Assembly (NCBI RefSeq): GCF_003751605.1
Contig: NZ_RJVJ01000001.1
Coordinates: 1,612,001 to 1,676,000 of the forward strand
Source of the DNA: Kitasatospora cineracea
GTDB taxonomy: Bacteria > Actinomycetota > Actinomycetes > Streptomycetales > Streptomycetaceae
Direction: 5' to 3'
Length of the DNA: 64,000 bases
Shown piece by piece: positions 48,742 through 56,257 of the stretch. The number at the start of each line of letters is the position of its first letter. Position 1 is the first letter of the stretch. The notes under the pieces were generated by a model, which ran no database searches, was not told the origin of the DNA, and worked only from the letters and a program-made list of their open reading frames with translations. A program made the translations under genes and the position numbers.

Positions 48742-50212
48742 CCGGGCGGTGGCTGGCCGGGCGGAGGCTGAACAGACGGTGACTGACCGGATGGCGGCCG
48801 ACCGGAAGCGGAGGCCCCTGCGCCGCCTGGTGCCGCGCTCGGTGCGGGCCCGGGCGACCTTCGCCGCCACCGCCGTGGTGGCCCTCGCCCTGGGCGGCAC
48901 CGCGCTGGCCCTGCTCAGCGTGCTGCACGCCAACCTGGCCCGCGACGTCCAGCAGACCGCCGTCCGGCAGGCCTCCAAGATCGCCGCGATGGCGGAGCAC
49001 CAGCACCTGCCGCCGATCATCGGCGGGCCCGGCGGGTCGGTCCAGGTGGTCGACAGCACGGGACGGCTGGTCGCCACCACGCCCGACCTGGCCGGCGAAC
49101 TCGGCCCGGACGCCCCGGTACCGCCCGAGGTCCCGCTGCCCGCCCCGCCCTACAAGCGCCGACTCCTGGACGGGGAAGGCACGTTGTACGCCGACGGACC
49201 GACCGACGACCCGCGGCAGCGGGTGGCCTCGGTGTCCGTCACCGGCCCGGACGGGCAGCTCACCGTCTACGCGGCGGCCTCCCTGGGCACGGTGGACGCG
49301 GCGGGCCGCACCGCCGCCGCCGCGCTCGCCGTCGGACTGCCGCTGCTGGTGGCCCTGGTGGCGCTGGTGACCTGGCGGGTCACCGGCCGGGCGCTGCGCC
49401 CGGTGGAGGCGATCCGCTCCGAGGTCGCCGAGATCACCGGCCACGACCTGCACCGCAGGGTCCCGGTGCCGCCCACCGGCGACGAGGTCTCCCGGCTCGC
49501 CGTCACCGTCAACTCCACCCTGGACCGGCTGGAGGACGCGGGGCAGCGCCAGCGCCGCTTCATCGCCGACGCCTCGCACGAACTGCGCAGCCCCATCGCC
49601 GTGCTGCGCACCCAACTGGAGGTCGCGCTGGCCCACCCGGACCCGGAGCTGTGGCCCGAACTGCTCGCCGACGCCCTCCAGGACACCGTCCGCCTGCAGG
49701 ACCTCGCCACGGACCTGCTGCTGCTCGCCCGGCTGGACGCCGCCGACCCGGTCGCCACCCAACTCCTCGACCTGGACGTCCTGTTCGCCGACGTCCTGGA
49801 CGCCCGGATCGCCGACCGGGTCCAGGTCTGGGCCGAACTCGCCGACGGGGCAAGGGTGCTGGGCAGCCGCACCTGGCTGACCAGGCTGCTCACCAACCTG
49901 GTCGACAACGCCCAGCGCTACGCCGCGAGCCGGGTGGAGGTTGAACTGTCCGTCGAGGCGGACGAGGTGGTGCTGGAGGTGCGCGACGACGGCCCGGGCA
50001 TCCCGGAGCCGGACCGGGAGCGGGTGTTCGAGCGCTTCACCCGGCTCGACGACGCCCGCAGCCGCGAACTCGGCGGCGCCGGGCTCGGGTTGGCCATCGC
50101 CCGGGACCTGGCCGAGCACCACGGCGGCACCCTGGTCGTCGCCGAACACCCGTACGGCGCACGCCTGGTGGCCCGCCTCCCGCTGGCCGGGCCACCCGCA
50201 GAGGCGAGTTGA
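48734..50212 (+). CDS. Sensor histidine kinase
   Basis: 492 residues. Two membrane segments (AVVALALGGTALALLSVLHA near 40 and ALAVGLPLLVALVALVTWRVTG near 200) bracket an extracytoplasmic sensor domain. HAMP, then phosphoacceptor DASHELRSPIAVLRTQLE near residue 281, N box LLTNLVDNAQRYA near 392, G1 VRDDGPGIPEP and G2 GLGLAIARDLAEHHGG complete the kinase. It partners the response regulator upstream. GTG 48734 overlaps the regulator; GTG at 48779 is another option. The signal may involve the divergent PepSY-like protein. Confidence 0.94.
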   Translation: MADRAVAGRAEAEQTVTDRMAADRKRRPLRRLVPRSVRARATFAATAVVALALGGTALALLSVLHANLARDVQQTAVRQASKIAAMAEHQHLPPIIGGPGGSVQVVDSTGRLVATTPDLAGELGPDAPVPPEVPLPAPPYKRRLLDGEGTLYADGPTDDPRQRVASVSVTGPDGQLTVYAAASLGTVDAAGRTAAAALAVGLPLLVALVALVTWRVTGRALRPVEAIRSEVAEITGHDLHRRVPVPPTGDEVSRLAVTVNSTLDRLEDAGQRQRRFIADASHELRSPIAVLRTQLEVALAHPDPELWPELLADALQDTVRLQDLATDLLLLARLDAADPVATQLLDLDVLFADVLDARIADRVQVWAELADGARVLGSRTWLTRLLTNLVDNAQRYAASRVEVELSVEADEVVLEVRDDGPGIPEPDRERVFERFTRLDDARSRELGGAGLGLAIARDLAEHHGGTLVVAEHPYGARLVARLPLAGPPAEAS

Positions 50213-50219
50213 CGGGTCG

Positions 50220-53200
50220 TCAGAACGAAGCGCCGCTGCCCGCCGTCACGACCTGACCCAACGCGCCGATCCGGGCCAGCAGTTCGACGATCCGGCCCTG
50301 CACGTCCTCGGTGGTGGAGCGCTCGGCGAGGAACAGCACGTTCTCGCCGGTGCGCAGCCCGGCCCGGGCCTGCGGGTCCAGGTCGGCCGAGGTGTAGACG
50401 ACCAGCGGGGTGCGGTGCAGACGGTCGTTGGCGCGCAGCCAGTCGAGCAGGCCGAGGTGCTGCCGCTCGATCCGCTGCAGGTCCAGCACCACCAGGTTCG
50501 GCTGGAGGCTGCTGGCCCGGGCCACCGCCTCGCTCTCGTCGGCGGCGTGCTCGACGTGCATGCCGCGCCGCTCCAGGCTGGCCACCAGCGCCGCCGCGAC
50601 CTCCGGGTCGGACTCCACCAGCAGCACCCGGGCCGCGTGGTTCTCGCCGTCCCGGGGCGCGAGCGCCCGCAGCAGCACCGCCGGGTCGGCGCCGTACGCG
50701 GCGTCCCGGGTGGCCTGGCCGAGGCCGGCGGCCAGCAGCACCGGCACCCGCCCGGCCAGCGCGGCGGTGCGCAGCGACTGCAGCGCGGTACGGGTGATCG
50801 GCCCGGTCAGCGGGTCGACGAACAGCGCGGCGGGGGCCTGCGGCACCTGCGCGTCCACCTCCTCGCGGGAGGCGACGACGACCGGGCGGAAGCCCCGGAC
50901 CTCCAGCGCGCCCCGGGTGGACGGGTCGGGTTCGGGCCACACCAGCAGCGGGCGCGGGCCGTCCGGCGGGAGGTCCTTGGCGGGGGCGAGTTCGGCGACC
51001 GGCCGGGGCGGGGTGCGCCCCTCGACCGGGCCGCCGGGCGCCCCGGCCGCGGCGGGCAGCGCCAGGGCCGCCCCCGGCCCGCCGCCCTCGCCCTGCGGGG
51101 CGGCCCCGTTCAGGCGCTGGCCGTTCAGCAGCACCGGGTCGACCGCGGACGGGGTGCTCCCGCCGGCGGGCAGCGCGTTCGGCGCGGGCGCGGGGCCCGG
51201 CACCGGGGCGTTGGGGAACGCGGCCGGGAAGGCGGCCTGGAAGCCGCCCATCGGCCGCGGCGGCAGCAGCTCGCCGAGCCCGCTGCCGACCGGCTCGGGG
51301 GCCGGGGCGGCGTCCGGGGCGGCGGGGGGCAGGGCCGGCGCGGCGGGCCGGGCGACCTCCAGCGCGCCGTTCGACGGCGCGGCCTGTGCGGCCCCGGCGT
51401 CGGGGGCGGGCGCGGCCGGCGGGGCCGGGTCCAGGGCGGGGACGGGCGGCAGGACCGCCGTCACCTCCTCCGCGCTCTGCGCGGTGTCGGCGGGCAGCGC
51501 GAGCCGCCGCCGGCGCCCGGTGGGCTGGGCGGTCGGGGTGACCGGCTCCGGCGTCGAGGCGGCCAGCGCGCTCTCCAGGCCCGGGTACACGGGCGTCCCG
51601 GGGTCGGGCACGCCGGGGATGTGCAGCGCCCCGGAACTGTCACCGGACACGGGCTGCGCGGCGGCCCGGCGGGCCCGTCGGCCGGAACGGGTGCCGCCCT
51701 CGGCGCCCTCGGCCGGTCCGAGGGCGATCGCGCCGCCGCCGGAGGTGTCGTCCGCGGACGGCCCGGCGCCGAGCGCGATCGGCCCGCGCGGGGCCGGCTG
51801 CTCCGGCGCGTCCTGGCCGCCGCGCTCCGCGGCCGCCCGGGCCCGGCGCCGGCCGGACCCCTGGGTGTCGTCGGCGCGCGCCTCGGCCTCCGGCTTCGCA
51901 CCGGGGGCCTCGTCGCCGTCCGGCCGGGGCTCGACCGGCGCGGGCTGGCCGGGCAGGTCCGGGATCATCGCGGTGTCGGAGTCCTTGGGGACGTGCTGCT
52001 GCTTGTCCGGCCCGCCGGACGCGTCGCCGTCGGGGTCGAGCGGCAGTTCCACCACGTAGGTGGCGCCGGCCCCGTCGGGCAGGTCGTGGCGCTGGAGCAC
52101 GCCGCCGTGCCGCTGGACGGCGGCCCGGGCGATCGGCAGGTGCACGGCGCTGGAGCCGCGGGCCGGGCCGCGCACCTCGACCCGGGCGACGTCGCCGCGC
52201 CGGGCGGCGGCCAGTACCACCATCGGGGGCTGATCGCCGGCCGGCGCGGGCCCGGCGAACGGGACCCCGGCGGGGGCGGACTCGCCCTCGGCCCGGGCGG
52301 GTTCGGGCACCGGCGTGACGCCGCTGACGTCGGCCACCAGGTGGGCGAGCGCCTGGGCGAGCCGCTCGCGGTCGGCGAGCACCTTCACGGCGGCGGCGTG
52401 CACCGAGTAGCGGACCCGGCCGGGCCCGACGAGTTCCCCGGCCCGTTCGACGGCGAGCTGCACGACCTCGTCCAGGCCGACGCGTTCGCGGTCGAGGGCG
52501 GCCTTGCCGCGGTCGGCGGCGGCCTCGAAGCGCTGGTGCTCCAGGACGCCGTCGATCAGCTTCCCGAACCGGCGGCACTCGTCGGCGAGCCGGCGCAGCG
52601 TCCAGTTGGCCTCGGGCCAGAGCTGCCCGGCGGGGTCGGCGGCGAGCGCGTCGATCCGGCCGTGCAGCGCGGTGAGGGCCCCGCCGAGCTCGGTCTCCAG
52701 GACGGCGGTGAGGTGCTCGTTGCGGGCGGCGAGGGCGAGTTCGCGGGTGCGGTCGGTGAAGGTCATCACCGCGCCGACCAGCTGCTCGCCGTCCCGGACC
52801 GGGGCGGTGGTCAGGTCGACGGTGACCGGCCGGCCGTCCTTGCGCCACAGCACGGTGTTGCGGATCCGGTGCTTGCGGCCGGAGTGCAGGGTGTCCATCA
52901 GCGCGGAGCTCTCGGCGGCGAGCGGGCTGCCGTCGGGCTGCGAGTGCTGGATCAGCGGGTGCAGTTCGCGGCCGCCGAGCTCGCTGGCCCGGAAGTCCAG
53001 GATGTGCGCGGCGGCCGGGTTGACCAGCACCACGCGGCCCTCCAGGTCGACGCCGAGGACGCCCTCGGCGGCGGCGCGCAGGATCATCTCGGTCTGCTTG
53101 TGCTGGCGGCGCAGCTCGGACTCCACCCCGAGCCGGGCCGACATGTCGCGGACCAGGAGCAGCAGCAGCCCCTGGTCGTTGGTGCTGAAGGACAGGAAGC

Positions 53201-53546
53201 CGTGCGCCTCCCCGCCGCCCTCGTCGGTGAAGTCGTTGCCGGACACCTCGACGGTGAAGGCGGTGCCGTCGGTGCGGCGGGCGGTCATCCGGACCGGTCG
53301 GTCAAGGCTCTCGGTCTCGCTCGCGGGGGGCCGCATGGAACCCGGGATCCGACTGGGGTCGAACTCCGGCAGCAGGTCCAGCACGCCCATCCCGACCAAC
53401 GAGGTGCCGGGTGCCTGCAGGCTTTCCACGGCGGCCTTGTTGACGTCGACCACGGTGCCGTTGCTGTTCACCAGCAGCAGCGGGTCGGGCAGTGCATCGA
53501 GTATCGCGGCGAGGCGAGCAGCGCCTCGGGTCGGCCTGCTGCTCAC
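50220..53546 (-). CDS. Large PAS-PAS-kinase-like-receiver protein with eroded kinase core
   Basis: 1108 residues. Two PAS domains (about 14-130 and 145-260: LPDPLLLVNSNGTVVDVNKA, AAEGVLGVDLEGRVVLVNPA) lead into a helical pair. The site normally holding the HE(L)RxP box reads LETELGGALTALHG, without a His at the usual place. The ATPase-like region (ADRERLAQALAHLVADVS, LPIARAAVQRHGGVLQRHDLP) lacks a clear N box and G1 box. A 360-residue Pro/Ala linker is followed by two receiver-like domains: a degenerate one (about 865-965) and one with Asp in VVLDLQ near 1022. GTG at 53546 has GAGGAG upstream. It may scaffold or sense rather than phosphorylate. Confidence 0.82.
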   Translation of the reverse strand: MSSRPTRGAARLAAILDALPDPLLLVNSNGTVVDVNKAAVESLQAPGTSLVGMGVLDLLPEFDPSRIPGSMRPPASETESLDRPVRMTARRTDGTAFTVEVSGNDFTDEGGGEAHGFLSFSTNDQGLLLLLVRDMSARLGVESELRRQHKQTEMILRAAAEGVLGVDLEGRVVLVNPAAAHILDFRASELGGRELHPLIQHSQPDGSPLAAESSALMDTLHSGRKHRIRNTVLWRKDGRPVTVDLTTAPVRDGEQLVGAVMTFTDRTRELALAARNEHLTAVLETELGGALTALHGRIDALAADPAGQLWPEANWTLRRLADECRRFGKLIDGVLEHQRFEAAADRGKAALDRERVGLDEVVQLAVERAGELVGPGRVRYSVHAAAVKVLADRERLAQALAHLVADVSGVTPVPEPARAEGESAPAGVPFAGPAPAGDQPPMVVLAAARRGDVARVEVRGPARGSSAVHLPIARAAVQRHGGVLQRHDLPDGAGATYVVELPLDPDGDASGGPDKQQHVPKDSDTAMIPDLPGQPAPVEPRPDGDEAPGAKPEAEARADDTQGSGRRRARAAAERGGQDAPEQPAPRGPIALGAGPSADDTSGGGAIALGPAEGAEGGTRSGRRARRAAAQPVSGDSSGALHIPGVPDPGTPVYPGLESALAASTPEPVTPTAQPTGRRRRLALPADTAQSAEEVTAVLPPVPALDPAPPAAPAPDAGAAQAAPSNGALEVARPAAPALPPAAPDAAPAPEPVGSGLGELLPPRPMGGFQAAFPAAFPNAPVPGPAPAPNALPAGGSTPSAVDPVLLNGQRLNGAAPQGEGGGPGAALALPAAAGAPGGPVEGRTPPRPVAELAPAKDLPPDGPRPLLVWPEPDPSTRGALEVRGFRPVVVASREEVDAQVPQAPAALFVDPLTGPITRTALQSLRTAALAGRVPVLLAAGLGQATRDAAYGADPAVLLRALAPRDGENHAARVLLVESDPEVAAALVASLERRGMHVEHAADESEAVARASSLQPNLVVLDLQRIERQHLGLLDWLRANDRLHRTPLVVYTSADLDPQARAGLRTGENVLFLAERSTTEDVQGRIVELLARIGALGQVVTAGSGASF

Positions 53547-53747
53547 GTCGACAGGTCTCCTCACGGCTTCGGGCCGCCGCTGCGACGGGCGGCTCTGGCT
53601 CTCCTCGGAGAGGGAAGTATCTCATTCTTCTTTGCGCCGTGGACGACCCGGCCAGTATCGTTGTGGTGGTTGGTGCCGGGGCCGTCGGCTGTGGCATCAT
53701 CGCAGTCGCACGGAACGCGCCGGAGTGCCGGTCGCGGTCCGGGTGTT

Positions 53748-53838
53748 GGAGGCGTCGCCTAGTCCGGTCTATGGCGCCGCACTGCTAATGCGGTTTGGGC
53801 TTTACCGTCCATCGAGGGTTCAAATCCCTCCGCCTCCG
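53748..53838 (+). tRNA. tRNA-Ser(GCT)
   Basis: 91-nt class II tRNA. Acceptor GGAGGCG/CGCCTCC, anticodon loop CTGCTAA giving GCT, long variable arm, T arm GAGGG-TTCAAAT-CCCTC. CCA is not encoded. Confidence 0.96.
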
Positions 53839-53845
53839 CTCACCG

Positions 53846-53878
53846 GGAGCCCCGTCGGTCACAGGCCGGCGGGGCTCC
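53846..53878 (+). terminator. Hairpin terminator after tRNA-Ser(GCT)
   Basis: GGAGCCCCG/CGGGGCTCC, a 9-bp stem beginning eight bases after the tRNA. Confidence 0.65.
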
Positions 53879-54023
53879 TGCGTTGTCGCCGGAAGTTCAT
53901 CCGGGGGCTACCCGGAGGGCCCCGGCCGGGGGCGACGGGGCCGGTGGCAATCGATTTCGTCCCAGGTCGCCGGTCATGTAATGTTGTCCCCGCACCGCCC
54001 AGGAGGCCAGTCCGCCGGGGCGA

Positions 54024-54099
54024 GCGCTCATAGCTCAACGGATAGAGCACTTGACTACGGATCAAGAGGTTGCAGGTTCGAATCCTGCTGAGCGCACCA
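54024..54099 (+). tRNA. tRNA-Arg(ACG), copy 1
   Basis: 76 nt including the encoded CCA. Acceptor GCGCTCA/TGAGCGC, anticodon loop CTACGGA giving ACG, T arm GCAGG-TTCGAAT-CCTGC. Identical to copy 2. Confidence 0.96.
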
Positions 54100-54133
54100 A
54101 TCTCCGCTCGCGGTTCCGCAAGGGGCCGTCCGA

Positions 54134-54209
54134 GCGCTCATAGCTCAACGGATAGAGCACTTGACTACGGATCAAGAGGTTGCAGGTTCGAATCCTGCTG
54201 AGCGCACCA
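54134..54209 (+). tRNA. tRNA-Arg(ACG), copy 2
   Basis: Identical in all 76 positions to copy 1, 110 bp downstream, with CCA encoded. The two likely share a transcript ending at the hairpin at 54213-54242. Confidence 0.96.
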
Positions 54210-54212
54210 GCC

Positions 54213-54242
54213 GAAGGCCCCGGGTTCCCGCCCGGGGCCTTC
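54213..54242. terminator. Hairpin after tRNA-Arg pair
   Basis: GAAGGCCCCGGG-TTCCCG-CCCGGGGCCTTC, a perfect 12-bp stem starting four bases after the second tRNA. Probably terminates the flavohemoglobin gene on the other strand as well. Confidence 0.8.
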
Positions 54243-54314
54243 GTCGTGCTCCCGCCGGGTGTCGCCGGTCCTGCCGCCCCCCGTTGTGGTGGCCGGGGGG
54301 CGGCAGGACCGGCG

Positions 54315-55514
54315 TCAGCCGAGTTCGGTCCGGTTGATCCAGGGCACGTCGCGTTCTTCGAGGAACCACTCCGCGGGGGTGAGCGGGCGGCTGCGGTTGA
54401 AGGTGGGCGTGACCGGGTCGTGCCGGAGGAGTGCGGACTCGGCGCCCTGCTCGAGGAGTTGGGCGCCGACGGCGGGGACGAGGTCGGGCGGGCCGGACAG
54501 GTGGATGTCGTGCCCGGAGCAGTCGCCGTACTCGCGCAGGCCCTCGCGGAGCAGCCGGACGGCCTCGTTGCGGGAGGCGCCGCGGTCGGGTGCGGAGAGC
54601 ACGGCGTGCAGCCAGGCGTGTTCCTGGACCATGGCGTGCACGGAGTCCAGGTCGTACAGGTCCCGGTCGCCGCGGGCGGCGATGAAGACCGTGGCGGGCC
54701 GTCCGCCGTCCTGGGCGAGCTGTTCCAGCAGGGCCCGGACCGGGGCCCAGCCGCTGCCGGCCGCGACCATCAGCAGCGGCCGGTCGGAGTCGGGCGCGAG
54801 CACGGCCTCGCCGAGCGGCGGGCCGAGCCGGAGCCGTTCGCCGAGCCGGACCTCGTCGACCAGGGCGGTGGAGACCGTCCCGTCGGGGACCCGGCGGACG
54901 TGCAGTTCCAGGGTGTTGTCGGAACGGGGTGCGCAGGCGACGGAGTAGGGCCGCCAGACCTGGGGCCGGCGGTCGGAGCAGACCGTCAGGTACTGGCCCG
55001 CGGTGAACGGGTACGGCCGGTCGGGCCGCAGGGTGAGCACCGCGAGGTCGGAGGTGGCGCGGCGGTGGCCGGTGATCTCGGCGTCCCACCAGCGCGGGGT
55101 GGAGGCGGGGACGGCCGCGGCGGCGTCGATCATGGCCTGGGAGATGACGGTGTAGGCCTCGGTCCAGGCCTTCTCGATCTCGGGGGTCCAGTAGTGGCCG
55201 GAGAAGTGTTTGAGCGCGGCGATCAGGCTGGCGCCGACGGCGGGGTAGTGCTCGGGCGCGGCCTGGAACTTGCGGTGGTCGCGCCCGAGTGCCGCCAGGT
55301 AGCCGGTGAGTTTCTCCGGTTCCTCCAGCCGCAGCACGAGTTGGGTGAGTGCGGCGAAGAGGCGGTCGCGCTGTTCGGCGAGCCTGGCCGGGAAAAGCTC
55401 TTCGACACCGGGGTTGTTGGTGAACAGGTGGGCGTAGAAGAACTTGGTCAGCTGATCGGCTCGGCGCTCGACGACGGCGAAGCTGGCGCGGATGACCGCG
55501 GGGTCGAAGGGCAC
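54315..55514 (-). CDS. hmp: Flavohemoglobin (nitric oxide dioxygenase)
   Basis: 399 residues. The N-terminal globin (about 1-135: FAVVERRADQLTKFFYAHLF, then LGRDHRKFQAAPEHYPAVG with the proximal His) is fused to a ferredoxin-reductase module: FAD site WRPYSVACAP and NAD site LLMVAAGSGWAPVRALLEQL. It converts NO and O2 to nitrate in the cytoplasm. Immediately upstream (10 bp) is a single-domain globin gene on the same strand, which looks like a duplicate of its globin half. ATG 55514 begins MPFDPAVIRASFAVVE. Confidence 0.93.
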   Translation of the reverse strand: MPFDPAVIRASFAVVERRADQLTKFFYAHLFTNNPGVEELFPARLAEQRDRLFAALTQLVLRLEEPEKLTGYLAALGRDHRKFQAAPEHYPAVGASLIAALKHFSGHYWTPEIEKAWTEAYTVISQAMIDAAAAVPASTPRWWDAEITGHRRATSDLAVLTLRPDRPYPFTAGQYLTVCSDRRPQVWRPYSVACAPRSDNTLELHVRRVPDGTVSTALVDEVRLGERLRLGPPLGEAVLAPDSDRPLLMVAAGSGWAPVRALLEQLAQDGGRPATVFIAARGDRDLYDLDSVHAMVQEHAWLHAVLSAPDRGASRNEAVRLLREGLREYGDCSGHDIHLSGPPDLVPAVGAQLLEQGAESALLRHDPVTPTFNRSRPLTPAEWFLEERDVPWINRTELG

Positions 55515-55524
55515 CGGGGGGCTC

Positions 55525-55941
55525 TCAGCCCGCGGCTTCTTCGGTCATTGCCGCGCTCATGACATCCGTGATGACACCGTAGAGCGCCGTCCAGGCGGCC
55601 TCGACCTCCGGGGTCCAGGCGTCGCCGGCGAAGTGCGAGAGGGAGGCGAGCAGGCTGCCGCCGACGGCGGGGAAGTGCTCGGGGAGGGCGCCGTAGCCGA
55701 TGTGCCGACGGCCCAGGCCCTGGAGCACGTTGACCACCGTGTCGGTGTCCTCGAGCCGGTTGACCAGGGTGCCTATCGCGGCCCAGAGGCGGTCCTGCTG
55801 GTCGTTCATGTGCTCGGCGAAGAGCTTGCGCACATCCGGGTTGTGCTCGAACAGGTGAGCGTAGAAGTAGGCGGTGACCTCGCTGCCGTGGGGCTCGACG
55901 ACGGCGAAGCTGCTCTTGATGAGAGTGGGATCGATTGTCAC
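55525..55941 (-). CDS. Single-domain globin
   Basis: 138 residues of the flavohemoglobin globin type. FAVVEPHGSEVTAYFYAHLF near residue 12 and LGRRHIGYGALPEHFPAVG with the proximal His near residue 80 match the N-terminal domain of the adjacent flavohemoglobin closely. It lacks any reductase part. GTG at 55941 starts VTIDPTLIKSS. The two genes are 10 bp apart, so they form one operon and probably serve NO or oxygen binding, the reductase being provided by the neighbour. Confidence 0.92.
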   Translation of the reverse strand: MTIDPTLIKSSFAVVEPHGSEVTAYFYAHLFEHNPDVRKLFAEHMNDQQDRLWAAIGTLVNRLEDTDTVVNVLQGLGRRHIGYGALPEHFPAVGGSLLASLSHFAGDAWTPEVEAAWTALYGVITDVMSAAMTEEAAG

Positions 55942-56257
55942 GCCCGCCGACTCTACTGATAAACCCGCCAATTCGAACAGGGCAGATTGACAGGAAGTCA
56001 ACAACTGGGCGGTAGCGCCCGATTGGTACCTGTTCGTGGGAGTTGACGATGAGTCGGGTGGGTATCCAGATGCTGCTGACCGAGTGGACGCCAATCGGGT
56101 GGTGTCGGGGGAAATGAGCGGGTGTTGCGGTATGACCGAAACCAGATCGTGATTACCTTTTGTCGGATCGTCATGACCGTTCGGGCGAAGGGCGATCGGA
56201 CCGCGATGGTGATCGGACCGCGATGCCGGCGGACGACGACACCGAGAGGAGAGTCGG
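55942..56257. promoter_or_regulatory. Divergent promoter region, globin operon / surface protein
   Basis: 316 bp, less GC-rich than average around 56110-56170. GATCGGACCGCGATG is repeated at 56194-56208 and 56211-56225, just before the surface-protein ribosome binding site; a possible direct-repeat operator. No gene-like ORF is seen. Confidence 0.45.

Noticed and set aside
49941-53762. 1273-residue plus-strand frame
   Set aside because: Antisense to the PAS/receiver gene, which has recognisable domains and a ribosome binding site.
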